This document shows, in pieces, positions 1-9,600 of a DNA stretch of 46,970 nucleotides (its first letter is position 1; every line of letters starts with the position of its first letter). The stretch comes from Gammaproteobacteria bacterium. GTDB lineage: Bacteria; Pseudomonadota; Gammaproteobacteria; Steroidobacterales; Steroidobacteraceae. Where the stretch lies: NCBI GenBank assembly GCA_028870275.1, contig JAGWPY010000140.1:1-46970 (forward strand). The letters run 5' to 3'. Below the pieces are notes generated by a model. It saw only the letters and a list, made by a program, of their open reading frames with translations, did no database searches and was not told the DNA's origin. The translations under genes were made by a program, and so were the position numbers.

Positions 1-1
1 C

Positions 2-523
2 GCCGCCAACGCGCAGATCGGCGTGGCCCGTGCGGCGTGGTTCCCGGTGTTCGACCTGCTCGCCACGGCCGGCTATCAGAGCACCCGGCCGGCGACCTGG
101 CTGCTCGCGCCGAGCCGTCTCTGGTCGCTCGGCGGCAGCGCCGCGCTGAATGCGTTCGACGGCGGCGCGCGCCGCGCCGCGACGCGGGCCGCGCACGCGC
201 AGTACGAGGAACGGGTCGCCGACTACCGCAATACCGTGATCAGCGCCTATCAACAGGTGGAGGATCAGCTCGCCGCGCTGGAAATGCTCGACCGGGAGGC
301 TCTCAGCGAGCACGCGGCGGCGGACGCCGCCGACACGGCCCTGCAGCAGGCGCGCTATCGATACGCCGCGGGCGCGAGCACCTATCTGGAGGTCGTCTCG
401 ACCGAGAACGCCGACCTCGCGGCGCGCTCCGCCGTGATCGAGATCGCCGTCCGGCGGCTGGTCTCGAGCGTGCGGCTCGTCGAGGCGCTCGGCGGCGGCT
501 GGCGGGGCGGCGCCGGCGGCTGA
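2..523 (+). CDS. Outer-membrane efflux protein (NodT/TolC family), 3' part only
   Basis: This is the C-terminal part of an outer-membrane factor that forms the exit duct of a tripartite efflux pump. The reading frame is open from base 2, so the start lies left of the window. About 173 residues are visible. They show the usual OMF C-terminal repeat: the stretch AWFPVFDLLATAGYQ, then long Ala-rich helices, a second barrel part with LNAFDGGARRAA, and the family ending EALGGGW. The same ending is found in the two other OMF genes of this region. The stop lies 4 bases before the convergent emrA-like gene. Its own adaptor and pump must be upstream, outside the window. The family is clear; the substrate cannot be told. 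Confidence 0.88.
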   Translation, partial: AANAQIGVARAAWFPVFDLLATAGYQSTRPATWLLAPSRLWSLGGSAALNAFDGGARRAATRAAHAQYEERVADYRNTVISAYQQVEDQLAALEMLDREALSEHAAADAADTALQQARYRYAAGASTYLEVVSTENADLAARSAVIEIAVRRLVSSVRLVEALGGGWRGGAGG

Positions 524-527
524 ACCC

Positions 528-1694
528 TCAGTGCGAGCCGCGCAGATTGCGGCGGATCACCGCATCGGCGAGCGCATCGGCCCGGGCGAGATCGGTCGAG
601 TACACGTCGGTCACGCCGGCGTAGCGGTCGGTGACGTCGGGGGCGAGCACCGCACCGCTGCGATCGCGCGTATCGACCGTCACGGTCGCCGACAAGCCGA
701 CGCGCAGCGGATGCGCCGCGAGGTCGCGGGGGTCGATCGCGACCCGGACCGGCACACGCTGCACGACCTTGATCCAGTTGCCGGAGGCGTTCTGCGGCGG
801 CAGGAGGGCGAACGCCGCGCCGGTCCCTGCCGACATGCCGATGACCCGTCCGTGGAACACGATCGATCCGCCGTAGAGGTCGCTGACGATGCTCGCCGGC
901 TGGCCGATCCGCAGGTCGCGCAGCTGCACTTCCTTGAAGTTCGCGTCCACCCAGAGCGCATCGAGCGGAATCACGGTCATCAGCGCCTCGCCCGGCTGCA
1001 CGTGCTGGCCGAGCTGCACGCTGCGTTCGGCGACGTAACCGGTCACGGGAGCGACCACCCGGTCGCGCTGCGCGTCGATCCAGGCCTCGCGGTATGCCGC
1101 CTTGGCCTCGAGAACGGCCGGATTGTGCGCGACGTCGGTACCATCGACCAGGGCATGCGCCGCGCGCGCCTGCCGTTCGGCCTGGGCGAGCGCGTCGGCG
1201 GCGATGCGCACCGCATCGCTCGCGTGACGCAGTTCCTCCGGCGCGATCGCCTCGTCGGCGAGCAGCGGCCGGCGGCGCGCGAGATCGGCTTGCGCGCGGG
1301 ACAGCTCGAGTCGGCGAGCCGCGACCACCGCGTCGTACTGATCGGCCATGGCCCGTTCCTGGCGCACCTCGCGAACCGAGCGCGCAAGCGCGCTCGCTGC
1401 GCGACTGAGCTTGGTCTCGGCGTCGACCGGATCGAGTCGCGCGAGCACCTGTCCGGCCTTCACGAGCTGGGTGTCGTCGGCCAGCACCGCGACCACGGTG
1501 CCGGCGACGCGCGCCGAGATCACCACCTTGTTGCCGTTCACGTAGGCGTCGTCGGTGTCCTCGCGCTTCGACAGCACGAGCACCCAGTAAAGGCCCCAGA
1601 GCAGGCCGACGAGCAGGAAGACCAGGACGATCGCGACGAGAATCCTGCGACGGCTGCCGCTCGCGGCCGCTGGCGCTTCGGTATTGGCGTTCAT
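528..1694 (-). CDS. emrA: EmrA-like HlyD-family membrane fusion protein
   Basis: This is a periplasmic adaptor that links an MFS-type inner-membrane drug exporter to an outer-membrane factor. It has 388 residues, the usual EmrA length. A short cytoplasmic N-terminus is followed by one membrane anchor at about residues 17-38. Next come the EmrA-type motif EDTDDAYVNGNKVVISARV, the first half-lipoyl motif, a long alpha-hairpin (about 90-200), the second lipoyl half and the hallmark FALLPPQNASGNWIKVVQR. The ATG overlaps the stop of the upstream OMF gene by four bases (ATGA), which suggests translational coupling in a marR-OMF-emrA operon. No EmrB-type pump follows it; the only such pump in the window is at 9781-11334 in the divergent operon. 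Assignment to the EmrA subfamily is firm; the transported drug is unknown. Confidence 0.93.
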   Translation of the reverse strand: MNANTEAPAAASGSRRRILVAIVLVFLLVGLLWGLYWVLVLSKREDTDDAYVNGNKVVISARVAGTVVAVLADDTQLVKAGQVLARLDPVDAETKLSRAASALARSVREVRQERAMADQYDAVVAARRLELSRAQADLARRRPLLADEAIAPEELRHASDAVRIAADALAQAERQARAAHALVDGTDVAHNPAVLEAKAAYREAWIDAQRDRVVAPVTGYVAERSVQLGQHVQPGEALMTVIPLDALWVDANFKEVQLRDLRIGQPASIVSDLYGGSIVFHGRVIGMSAGTGAAFALLPPQNASGNWIKVVQRVPVRVAIDPRDLAAHPLRVGLSATVTVDTRDRSGAVLAPDVTDRYAGVTDVYSTDLARADALADAVIRRNLRGSH

Positions 1695-3238
1695 GGTGAA
1701 TGCTGACCGTTGATGGAAGTGGGGACGAGGGCCGCGCTGGCGGCCCGGCTCGCAGCCTCGCCGTAGCCGCCGCCGAGGGCGCGGCGCAAGGCGACGTCGG
1801 CGCTCACCGCGGCGGCGTCGAGCTGAGCGAGGAAATCGCGCTGTGCGAGCAGCGTCTGCTCGGCGGCGATCTCCGGCCGCGCATCGCTCAAGCCGCGGCG
1901 CACCCGCGCGGCAGCGCTGTCGCGCAGGCGTTGCGCGGCATCGACCGCCCGGCGGCGTTCGCGGCGCTCGGCCGCCACCCAGTCGAGCGTCGCGGCCTGG
2001 GTGGCGACGTCGCGGGCCGCACCGACGACCGTGGCATCGTAGCCGGCCACGGCGGCGCGCAGCCGCGCGCGCGAGGCCCCGAAGCGGGCGCGCAGCAGAC
2101 CGGAGTCGAAGATCGGCAGATCGAGTGCGACTCCCGCCTGCGGCACTCGGCTCCCGTACTCGAGCAGCTTGCCGAGGTCGATGCTCGAGAGCCCGGCGAG
2201 GGCATCGACGCTGATGTCCGGGTAGAAGGCGGCGCGCGCGGCGGCCGCATCCTGGCGGGCGGCCTCGACCCGCCAGCGGCTCGCGGCGACGTCGGGCCGG
2301 CGCGCGAGCAGCGCGACGCGCACATCGGCGGGAACCTTGCCGCGGATCACCGGCAGCGCCCTCGGCACGAGCGGCGGGAGCTTCGAGACCGGACGGCCGA
2401 CCAGTGCCGCGAGCGCCACCACGCGCAGTCGCGCCGAACCGCTGAGCGCCGCGATCGTCGCCCGCGAGGTGGCGACCTGCAGATCGGCGCGGCGCACGCT
2501 CTCGCCGCTGTCGAGTCCGGCGCGCACCCGCGCCGCCGCGATCCGCCGGTCGCGCCGCGCCGCGTCGAGTTCTTCGCGCGCGATGGCGAGGCGCTGTTGA
2601 TCGGCCTGCCAGCCGAAATAGGCCTCAGCGATACCCTGTTCGAGCGTGAGCGCGGCGTCGGCACGCTCCGCGGCCGCCACCCGGGCCTCGTCGGCCGCCG
2701 CGGCCACGGCCGCCCGTTCGCGGCCCCACCAGTCGAACGTGTACGAGGCGCGCAGCCCGAGGTCCGCCTGGTTGTACCAGTTGAAACCGAGCAGACGCGG
2801 CGGAAACAGTCCGTTGTCGCTCAGACGCTGGCGGTGCGCCGATCCCTGCAGATCGACGCGGGCGCCGGCCGCCGCGCCGGCGACGCGCACCGCGGCCCTG
2901 GCGCTCTCGAATCGGCGCCTCGCACCGGCGAGCGACGGGGAACCCGCGAGCCCCTCGCCGACCAGCCGGTCGAGCGTCGGATCACGATAGACCCGCCACC
3001 AACTCCGCTCCGGCCAGATGCCGCCGGGCGCGGGCGGCGCATCGATCGGCGCCTCGGCGAGCGGCGTCGCCCGCGGCAGTTTCGCCGGCAGACCGGCACA
3101 GGCAACGAGCAGTGCCGTGGCCGCGCCGAGCGCCACCAGGCGCGCGTTCAACAGATGCCGCACGACGCCAGGGCGCAGCGCCCCGCCACCGAGCCGCGCG
3201 ACGCCGCCGCGCTGCGGATTTCCGACCGTGAGTCTCAT
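1691..3238 (-). CDS. NodT-family outer-membrane efflux lipoprotein
   Basis: This outer-membrane factor has 515 residues, typical for the NodT family. It starts with a long basic N-terminus, then a hydrophobic stretch ending in the lipobox LVAC|AG, so it is probably lipid-modified. Two OMF repeats follow, with landmarks PERSWWRVYRDPTLDRLV, RRPDVAASRWRVEAA and ADVALRRALGGGY at the end. Its ATG overlaps the stop of the marR-type gene (ATGA), and its own stop overlaps the emrA-like start, so all three are probably one transcript. It is the natural outer-membrane partner of the EmrA-like protein. The start is supported by the overlap, but the 30 or so residues before the hydrophobic core are longer than usual for a signal peptide, so a later start is possible. 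Confidence 0.9.
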   Translation of the reverse strand: MRLTVGNPQRGGVARLGGGALRPGVVRHLLNARLVALGAATALLVACAGLPAKLPRATPLAEAPIDAPPAPGGIWPERSWWRVYRDPTLDRLVGEGLAGSPSLAGARRRFESARAAVRVAGAAAGARVDLQGSAHRQRLSDNGLFPPRLLGFNWYNQADLGLRASYTFDWWGRERAAVAAAADEARVAAAERADAALTLEQGIAEAYFGWQADQQRLAIAREELDAARRDRRIAAARVRAGLDSGESVRRADLQVATSRATIAALSGSARLRVVALAALVGRPVSKLPPLVPRALPVIRGKVPADVRVALLARRPDVAASRWRVEAARQDAAAARAAFYPDISVDALAGLSSIDLGKLLEYGSRVPQAGVALDLPIFDSGLLRARFGASRARLRAAVAGYDATVVGAARDVATQAATLDWVAAERRERRRAVDAAQRLRDSAAARVRRGLSDARPEIAAEQTLLAQRDFLAQLDAAAVSADVALRRALGGGYGEAASRAASAALVPTSINGQHSP

Positions 3239-3762
3239 TCGACCTCGCTCGGCGCGCTTGGCGCCAGCACATCATCGAAGCGCACCGCGAGGCGCTTCAG
3301 CAGCTCGATCAGCTCGCGCCGCTCCTCGCTCGAGTGCGCGCCGAAGAGCGAACGCAGGTGATCGAAGGTCGGCGGCAGGACGCTGCGCACCAGTTCCTCG
3401 CCCCGTTCTGTGATCTTCAACACCATCCGGCGGCGGTCGGATTCGCAGGCTTCGCGCGTGATGAGCTCGAGGCGCACCAGGGCATCGCTGATCCGCGACA
3501 TGTTCGCCGGGCTCTGCGAGGCGCGCTGGCACAGATCGGTCGGATGCGCGCTGCCTGCGGGCTGGGAGAACAAGGCCGCGAGCACGCGGAACTCACCCTC
3601 GCCGAGGCCGTAGGGGCGTGTGTGCGCCTCGAGCATCGAATCGAATTCATGCGCGAGCAACAAGACCAGGCGCAGGATCAGCACCTCGTCGAGCGGCAGA
3701 TCGGGCAATCGGGCGCGCATGCGCTCGAGACTGGCCTGGATCGATTCGATTTTTCTCTGCAC
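3235..3762 (-). CDS. MarR-family transcriptional regulator (EmrR/MprA-like)
   Basis: This 175-residue protein is a winged-helix regulator of the MarR family, which commonly represses drug-efflux operons and is released by phenolic or hydrophobic ligands. The dimerisation helices occupy the N-terminal third. The recognition region shows QSPANMSRISDALVRLELI, followed by the wing ACESDRRRMVLKITERG, with the D-R-R pattern characteristic of the family. It is the first gene of the leftward marR-OMF-emrA operon, a layout like emrRAB of enterics but with an OMF gene inserted. The 156-bp spacer to the divergent efflux operon holds a perfect palindrome that is the best candidate for its operator. Family and fold are certain; the regulatory role is inferred from position. 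Confidence 0.92.
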   Translation of the reverse strand: MQRKIESIQASLERMRARLPDLPLDEVLILRLVLLLAHEFDSMLEAHTRPYGLGEGEFRVLAALFSQPAGSAHPTDLCQRASQSPANMSRISDALVRLELITREACESDRRRMVLKITERGEELVRSVLPPTFDHLRSLFGAHSSEERRELIELLKRLAVRFDDVLAPSAPSEVE

Positions 3763-3827
3763 AGAGTTGACTTCGGGGTGAGGCCGGCCGGGCGAACTTT
3801 AGGAACTAATAATATGACGACTAATGG

Positions 3828-3856
3828 TTCACAAATGAATATTCTACGCGTAGAAT
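3828..3856 (+). promoter_or_regulatory. Predicted sigma70 promoter of the OMF-RND-MFS operon
   Basis: TTCACA (3828-3833) matches the -35 consensus at five of six positions. After exactly 17 bases comes TAGAAT (3851-3856), which matches the -10 consensus at five of six. The predicted transcription start is near 3863, giving a leader of about 55 nt before the ATG at 3919. The spacer and -10 lie within the 24-bp palindrome described next. Confidence 0.65.
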
Positions 3857-3860
3857 ATTC
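3837..3860. promoter_or_regulatory. Perfect 24-bp palindrome, candidate MarR operator
   Basis: The half-site GAATATTCTACG is followed directly by its exact reverse complement, so the 24 bases form a perfect palindrome. It covers the -10 of the rightward promoter. Because of the symmetry it also supplies a TAGAAT (3846 to 3841) for the leftward direction, with TTGCGT (3869 to 3864) 17 bases upstream of it. A dimeric regulator bound here would block both promoters. The adjacent marR gene makes it the obvious binder, although this is inferred, not shown. Confidence 0.7.
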
Positions 3861-3869
3861 TGTACGCAA
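3841..3869 (-). promoter_or_regulatory. Possible promoter of the marR-OMF-emrA operon
   Basis: On the minus strand TTGCGT (3869-3864), a 17-base spacer and TAGAAT (3846-3841) form a promoter-like pair. The -35 keeps only the TTG core of the consensus, while the -10 is good. The predicted start is about 70 nt before the marR ATG. It overlaps the rightward promoter and the palindrome. Confidence 0.45.
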
Positions 3870-3918
3870 ATAAGCAGCCATCATAGGCTCACGGGAAACC
3901 ACACCGCGGGTACAGGTC

Positions 3919-5463
3919 ATGCGGATCGAGAATCCAATCCATCGTGTTCGCCATCCCGCCCGTTCATCCTCGATGCGGGCCGGGTTGCTGGCCACTTCCG
4001 GCCTGCTCTGCTTCGCGCTCGCCAGTTGCGCGGTCGGTCCCAACTACCATGAGCCGTCCGCACCGCGGACCGACTCCTTTGTACACGGACACCTGCCGGA
4101 TTCGACCGCTTCGGCGCCGGTCGCCGGCGGCGAGGCCCAGCACTTCGAGGCTGGGCGCGACCTTCCCGGAGACTGGTGGACCCTGTTCCGTTCCGCGGAA
4201 CTCGACGATCTGATCCGCACGGCGCTTGCGCGCAATCCGACGCTCGAGGCGGCGCAGGCGGCGCTGCGCGAGGCGAACGAGAATCTCGCCGCGGCGCGCG
4301 GCAGCTACCTGCCGGCTCTGAGCGGCTCGGCCGGCGCGACCCGGCAGCGGGTCTCGGGAGCCGCGTTCGGCAGTCCGCAATCCTTCATGTACACCTTGAA
4401 CAACGCCTCGGTGAACGTCTCGTACACGCTCGATGCGTTCGGCGGCGTGCGGCGCCAGGTCGAGGCGCTGCGCGCGCAGGCGGAATATCAGCGATTCTCG
4501 CTGGAGGGCGCCTACCTCACGCTCACCGCCAACATCGTCACCGCGGCGATCGCCGAGGGGTCCCTGCACGCCCAGATCGAGGCGACCCGGAAGATCGCCG
4601 CCGCGCAGCGCGAAGAACTCGTGATCCTGCGTCATCGGGTCGCCGACGGCGCCGCCACACGCGCCGACCTCCTGCAGCAGCAGGCCCTGCTCGCGGCCAC
4701 GCTCGCCTCGCTTCCGCCGCTCGATGCGTCGCTCGCGCGCGAACGCAACTTGCTCGCGACGTACACGGGTTCGCTGCCCGCCGACTTCGCGGCGCGCGAC
4801 TTCGACCTCGATCGCCTCGCCCTGCCCGTCGATCTGCCGGTCTCGCTCCCCTCCCGTCTGGTCGAGCAGCGTCCCGATGTGCGCGCCTACGCGGCGCTGC
4901 TGCACTCGGCGACCGCCGAGGTGGGCGTCGCCACCGCGGATCTGCTGCCGAAGCTCACGCTCACCGGCAGCTACGGTGCACAGGCGCCGCGATTCGCCGA
5001 CCTGTTCTCGCCGGCGGCGACCGTGTGGAGTCTCGCCGGCTCCGTCGCGCAACCGCTGTTCGAGGGCGGCCGGTTGCTGCACGCGCGCCGGGCCGCGGTC
5101 GCCGCCGCGCAACAGGCGGCCGCGAACTATCGGGCGACCGTGCTCGACGCCTTCGCCGAGGTTTCCGACGCCCTGCTCGCGCTCGAAGCCGACGCGCGGT
5201 CCGTCGCCGCCGAGGCGAGCGCCGAACGCGCCGCGGCCGACAGCCTGACGCTGGTGCGCGCTCAGTACGCGAGCGGCGCGGTCAACCGCCCGCAGGTGCT
5301 GCTCGCCGAGCAGAGCGAACAATCCGCGGCGATCGCGCTGGTCAAGGCGCGCGCGCAGCGATATGCGGACACCGCCGCCCTCTATCAGGCGCTCGGCGGC
5401 GGCTGGTGGCACCGCGACGACGCCCAGGACCCATCTCAAACCTCCCATAAGGGGCATCTGTGA
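3919..5463 (+). CDS. NodT-family outer-membrane efflux lipoprotein of the RND system
   Basis: This 514-residue outer-membrane factor begins the rightward efflux operon. The hydrophobic signal ends in the lipobox ALASC|AVGPNY, and the AVGPNY motif just after the cysteine is typical of OprM/NodT lipoproteins. Two OMF repeats follow (WWTLFRSAELDDLIRTALA, EQRPDVRAYAALLHSATAEVG), and the end is YQALGGGWW. The start at 3919 has a weak AGG upstream. A later ATG at 3973, residue 19, would give a more normal signal peptide but has no visible ribosome site. The last codons overlap the GTG of the adaptor gene. With the next two genes it makes a complete tripartite RND pump. Confidence 0.92.
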   Translation: MRIENPIHRVRHPARSSSMRAGLLATSGLLCFALASCAVGPNYHEPSAPRTDSFVHGHLPDSTASAPVAGGEAQHFEAGRDLPGDWWTLFRSAELDDLIRTALARNPTLEAAQAALREANENLAAARGSYLPALSGSAGATRQRVSGAAFGSPQSFMYTLNNASVNVSYTLDAFGGVRRQVEALRAQAEYQRFSLEGAYLTLTANIVTAAIAEGSLHAQIEATRKIAAAQREELVILRHRVADGAATRADLLQQQALLAATLASLPPLDASLARERNLLATYTGSLPADFAARDFDLDRLALPVDLPVSLPSRLVEQRPDVRAYAALLHSATAEVGVATADLLPKLTLTGSYGAQAPRFADLFSPAATVWSLAGSVAQPLFEGGRLLHARRAAVAAAQQAAANYRATVLDAFAEVSDALLALEADARSVAAEASAERAAADSLTLVRAQYASGAVNRPQVLLAEQSEQSAAIALVKARAQRYADTAALYQALGGGWWHRDDAQDPSQTSHKGHL

Positions 5464-6650
5464 GCAACATCGGTTCGGAAAGACCGGTCGGCGGCCCGCC
5501 CTCCGTCGCACCCCGGAAAATGGTCAGGCCGATCGCGATCGTCGTGATCGTCGCGGTCGTGATCCTCGGCGGCATCTTCGGCTGGCAGGTCTTCATGGGC
5601 CGGATGATGGGCAAGTTCATGGCAGCCGCGGCGTCCGCGCCGCAGACGGTGTCGACCTACGTGGCACGCACGCTGTCCTGGCAGAGCGAGGCTCGCGCCG
5701 TCGGCAACGTACGCGCGCTTCACGGGGCGGACCTCGCCGCACAGATCGCCGGCGTGGTCGATGCGATCGACTTCAAATCCGGCGAGCGGGTGCGGGCGGG
5801 AGCCACCCTGATGCGGTTGCGGCTCAACGACGACCCGGCCAAGCTCGCTCAGCTTCAGGCCCAGGCCAAGCTCGCGGCGCTCACCCTTGCGCGAGACCGC
5901 AAACAGTTCGCGGTGCAGGCGGTGAGCCAGGCGACGCTCGATGCGGACGCCGCAAACCTCGGCGTGGCACGCGCCGCAGTCGCCGCGCAACAGGCACTGA
6001 TCGCCGAGAAGATCGTGCGCGCGCCGTTCTCGGGGCGCCTCGGCATCCGCCTGGTCGATCCCGGACAGTATCTCGCCGCCGGGGCGCCGGTCGTGACGCT
6101 GCAGGCGACCGACCCGATCCTGGTCGACTTCTACCTGCCGCAGCAGACGCTCGCCGCGATCCGCGAGGGGCAACAGGTGACCGCTGCGGTCGACACCTAC
6201 CACGGTGCGCTGTTCGAAGGCCGCATCGTCGCGATCAACTCGAAAGTCGATGCGGCCAGCCGAAATGTGCTGGTGCGCGCCTCGTTCCAGAATCACGACG
6301 GGCGCCTGGTGCCCGGCATGTACGCCAATGTGACGATCCACGAAGGCGCCCCGCGCAGCTACGTGACCGTTCCCGAGACCGCGATCACCTACAACCCCTA
6401 CGGCGCCACGGTATTCGTGGTCACCAAGGCCGGTGTGGACGCCAAGGGCAAGGCGAAGCTGATCGCGAATCAGCGCTTCGTGAAGCTCGGACCCACGCGC
6501 GGCAACCAGGTGGCCGTGCTCGACGGGCTGGCCGCGGGCGAGATCGTGGTGAGCGCCGGACAGATCAAGCTGCACAACGGCAGCCCGGTCGCGGTGGACA
6601 ACTCGGTGGTGCCGAGCGACTCGGCCACCCCGACGCCCCCCAACGAATAG
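5460..6650 (+). CDS. RND efflux periplasmic adaptor (MexE/AcrA-like family)
   Basis: This 396-residue membrane fusion protein bridges the RND pump and the OMF. It has one N-terminal transmembrane segment (about residues 21-42) instead of a cleavable lipoprotein signal. Then come the lipoyl half-motif LAAQIAGVVDAIDFKSGERV, a short alpha-hairpin, the second half VRAPFSGRLGIRLVDPGQYL, a beta-barrel domain and the membrane-proximal domain (LVPGMYANVTIHEG, TVPETAITYNPYG). The hairpin is short, as in adaptors of MexH/VexE-type pumps. It starts with GTG in a GTGA overlap with the OMF stop, so the two are likely translationally coupled. The pump gene follows after 16 bases. Confidence 0.92.
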   Translation: MSNIGSERPVGGPPSVAPRKMVRPIAIVVIVAVVILGGIFGWQVFMGRMMGKFMAAAASAPQTVSTYVARTLSWQSEARAVGNVRALHGADLAAQIAGVVDAIDFKSGERVRAGATLMRLRLNDDPAKLAQLQAQAKLAALTLARDRKQFAVQAVSQATLDADAANLGVARAAVAAQQALIAEKIVRAPFSGRLGIRLVDPGQYLAAGAPVVTLQATDPILVDFYLPQQTLAAIREGQQVTAAVDTYHGALFEGRIVAINSKVDAASRNVLVRASFQNHDGRLVPGMYANVTIHEGAPRSYVTVPETAITYNPYGATVFVVTKAGVDAKGKAKLIANQRFVKLGPTRGNQVAVLDGLAAGEIVVSAGQIKLHNGSPVAVDNSVVPSDSATPTPPNE

Positions 6651-6666
6651 CCCGCGGGACGCGCCT

Positions 6667-9600
6667 GTGAACTTCACCGACATCTTCGTACGCCGCCCCG
6701 TACTCGCGAGCGTCGTCAGTCTCGTGATCCTCGTGCTCGGGCTGCGCAGCTTCGGCTCGCTGCAGGTGCTCGAGTACCCGAAGACCGAGAATGGCGTCGT
6801 CACGATCACGACCGCCTATCCCGGCGCGGATCCCGACTCGATCGCGGGCTTCATCACCACGCCGATCGAGGCGGCCGTCGCCCAGGCCGACGGCATCGAC
6901 TACATGACCTCGTCCAGCCAGAGCGGCGTGAGCACGATCCAGGTCGTGCTGCGCCAGAACTACGACACGTCCAAGGCCGCGGCCGAGATAAACATCAAGG
7001 TCAATTCCGTCCTGAACCAGCTGCCGACCGGGTCGCAGCTGCCCTCGATCACGGTGGCGGTCGGTCAGACCATCGATGCGATGTACATCGGCTTCTCGAG
7101 CAACAAGCTCGACCGCAACCAGATCACCGATTATGTGCAGCGCGTGGTGCAGCCGCAGCTGCAGGCCGTGCCCGGCGTGCAGACCGCGGAGATCCGCGGC
7201 GCGCAGTACTTCGCGCTGCGCGCCTGGCTCGACCCGAAGAAGCTCGCGGCCTACGGCTTGACCGCCAGCGACGTCTCCAGGGCGCTCGCCGCCAACGACT
7301 ACATCTCCGCCGTCGGCGCGACCAAGGGCGAGAACATCCAGATCAACCTCACCTCGACCACCAACCTGCACAGTCTGGACGAATTCCGCAACATGGTGAT
7401 CGAGCAGGTCAACGGCGCGATCGTCCGCCTGAAGGACGTCGCCACGGTCACGCTCGGCGCGGACGACTACGAGTCGCGAATCGCCTTCGACGGCGTGGGC
7501 GGCGTATTCGTCGGCATCCAGATCGCGCCGAGCGCGAACCTCCTGTCGGTGATCGACGGCGTGCGCAAGGCCTTCCCGCAGATCCACGCGCAGCTGCCCG
7601 AGGGTCTGCGCTCGGCGATCGTCTACGACTCGACCGACTACGTGAACGCCTCGATCCACGAGGTCGCCAACACGCTGATCGAGGCGGTGGTGATCGTGAT
7701 CCTGGTGATCTTCGCCTTCCTCGGCTCGCCTCGCTCGGTGGTCATCCCGATCGTGGCGATTCCGTTGTCGATCATCGGCACCTTCGCGATCATGCTCGCG
7801 CTGCACTTCTCGGTGAACCTCCTGACCCTTCTCGCGCTGGTGCTGGCGATCGGCCTGGTCGTGGACGATGCGATCATCGTCGTCGAGAACGTCAACCGAC
7901 ACCTCGCCGAAGGAAAGCCGCCGGTGGCCGCCGCGATGATCGCCGCGCGCGAACTCGGCGCACCGATCATCGCCATGACCGTGGTGCTGCTCGCGGTGTT
8001 CGTGCCGATCGGCTTCCAGGGGGGCCTCACCGGCGCGCTGTTCGTCGAATTCGCCTTCACCCTGGCCGGCACCGTGACCGTCTCGGCGGTGATCGCCCTG
8101 ACGCTCTCGCCGATGATGTGCTCGAAGATGCTGCGCTCCCATCGGGACGACCCCGGGCACTGGGAGGCACGCCTGGTGCACCAGATCGACGAGCGCTTCG
8201 ACCGCCTGCGCGGCTGGTACCAGCGAAAGCTCGAGCGCAGCCTCGCCTACACGCCGGTGACCGGCGTGCTGGTGCTGATCGTTCTCGGCAGCATCTACTG
8301 GCTCGCGAGCCACTCGAAGTCCGAGCTCTCGCCCCAGGAGGACCAGGGGTTCGTGCTGATGCAAGCCACTTCGGCGCCGAACGCGACCCTGCAGACCAAG
8401 CTCGCCTATTTCCACAAGGTCTACGGGATCGCCACCAACCTCACCCATCCCGAGCACGCCTTTCACATCGACGCGCCGGGTATCTCGATCACCGGTCTGA
8501 ACCTCAGGCCCTGGAGCGAGCGCAAGCGCAGCGCCGCCGTGCTGCAGCAGCAGATCCAGCAGGCCATGAACCGTTCCATCGCCGGCCAGCGCGTGGTCGC
8601 ATTCCAACCGCCCTCGCTGCCCGGCGCGTTCGGCCTGCCGCTGCAGTTCGTGGTCAAGACCACCGATCCACCGCTGCGGCTCAATGACGTGTCGCAACGC
8701 CTGCTGCTCGATGCCCGCCGCAGCGGCAAATTCATGTTCCTCGATACCGACCTCAAGTACGACCTGCCGCAGTCGGTGATCGAGATCGACCGCGACAAGG
8801 CCGCGCAGCTCGGCCTGTCGATGAGCCAGATCGGCTCGGCCCTGACCAGCATGCTCGGCGGCGGCTACGTGAACTACTTCAGCATGGACACGCGCTCCTA
8901 CAAGGTCATCCCGCAGGTCCAGCGGCTCTCCCGGCTGAACGTCTCGCAGCTGCTCGACTACCCGATCGCGACCGTGGGCGGCGTGAGCGTGCCGCTGTCG
9001 ACGGTCGCCACGATCCGCACCGAGACCGTGCCGGAGACGCTGAATCACTTCCAGCAACAGAACTCGGCGACCATCTCCGGCGTGATGGCCCCCGGCGTGT
9101 CGCTGTCGGACGCCATCACCTATCTGCGCGGCCTCGCGGCGCGCGACCTTCCCGCGGGCTATTCGGTCGACTATGCCGGCCAGGCGCGCCAGTTCGTGCA
9201 GGAATCGAGCGGCATGCTGCTCACCTTCGGGTTCGCGATCATCATCGTGTTCCTGTCGCTCGCCGCGCTGTTCGAGAGCTTCCGCGATCCGCTCGTGATC
9301 CTCATCTCGGTGCCCCTGTCGATCGCCGGCGCGCTGGTGTTCATCGCGCTCGGAATCGGCGGCGCCTCGCTGAACATCTACACCGAGGTGGGCCTCGTGA
9401 CCCTGATGGGCCTGATCAGCAAACACGGCATCCTGATCGTCGAGGTCGCCAACCGCGAACAGGAGCTCGGCAAATCGAAGTACGACGCGGTCGTCACCGC
9501 GGCCTGCACCCGGCTGCGTCCGATTCTGATGACCACCGCGGCGATGGTGCTCGGCGTGCTGCCGCTCGTGTTCGCGAGCGGCGCCGGCGCGGGCTCGCGC

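Noticed and set aside
1700-3361. A 553-residue plus-strand ORF opposite the OMF gene
   Set aside because: The antisense frame has Arg/Gly-rich low-complexity content, and the opposite strand carries a clear NodT protein.
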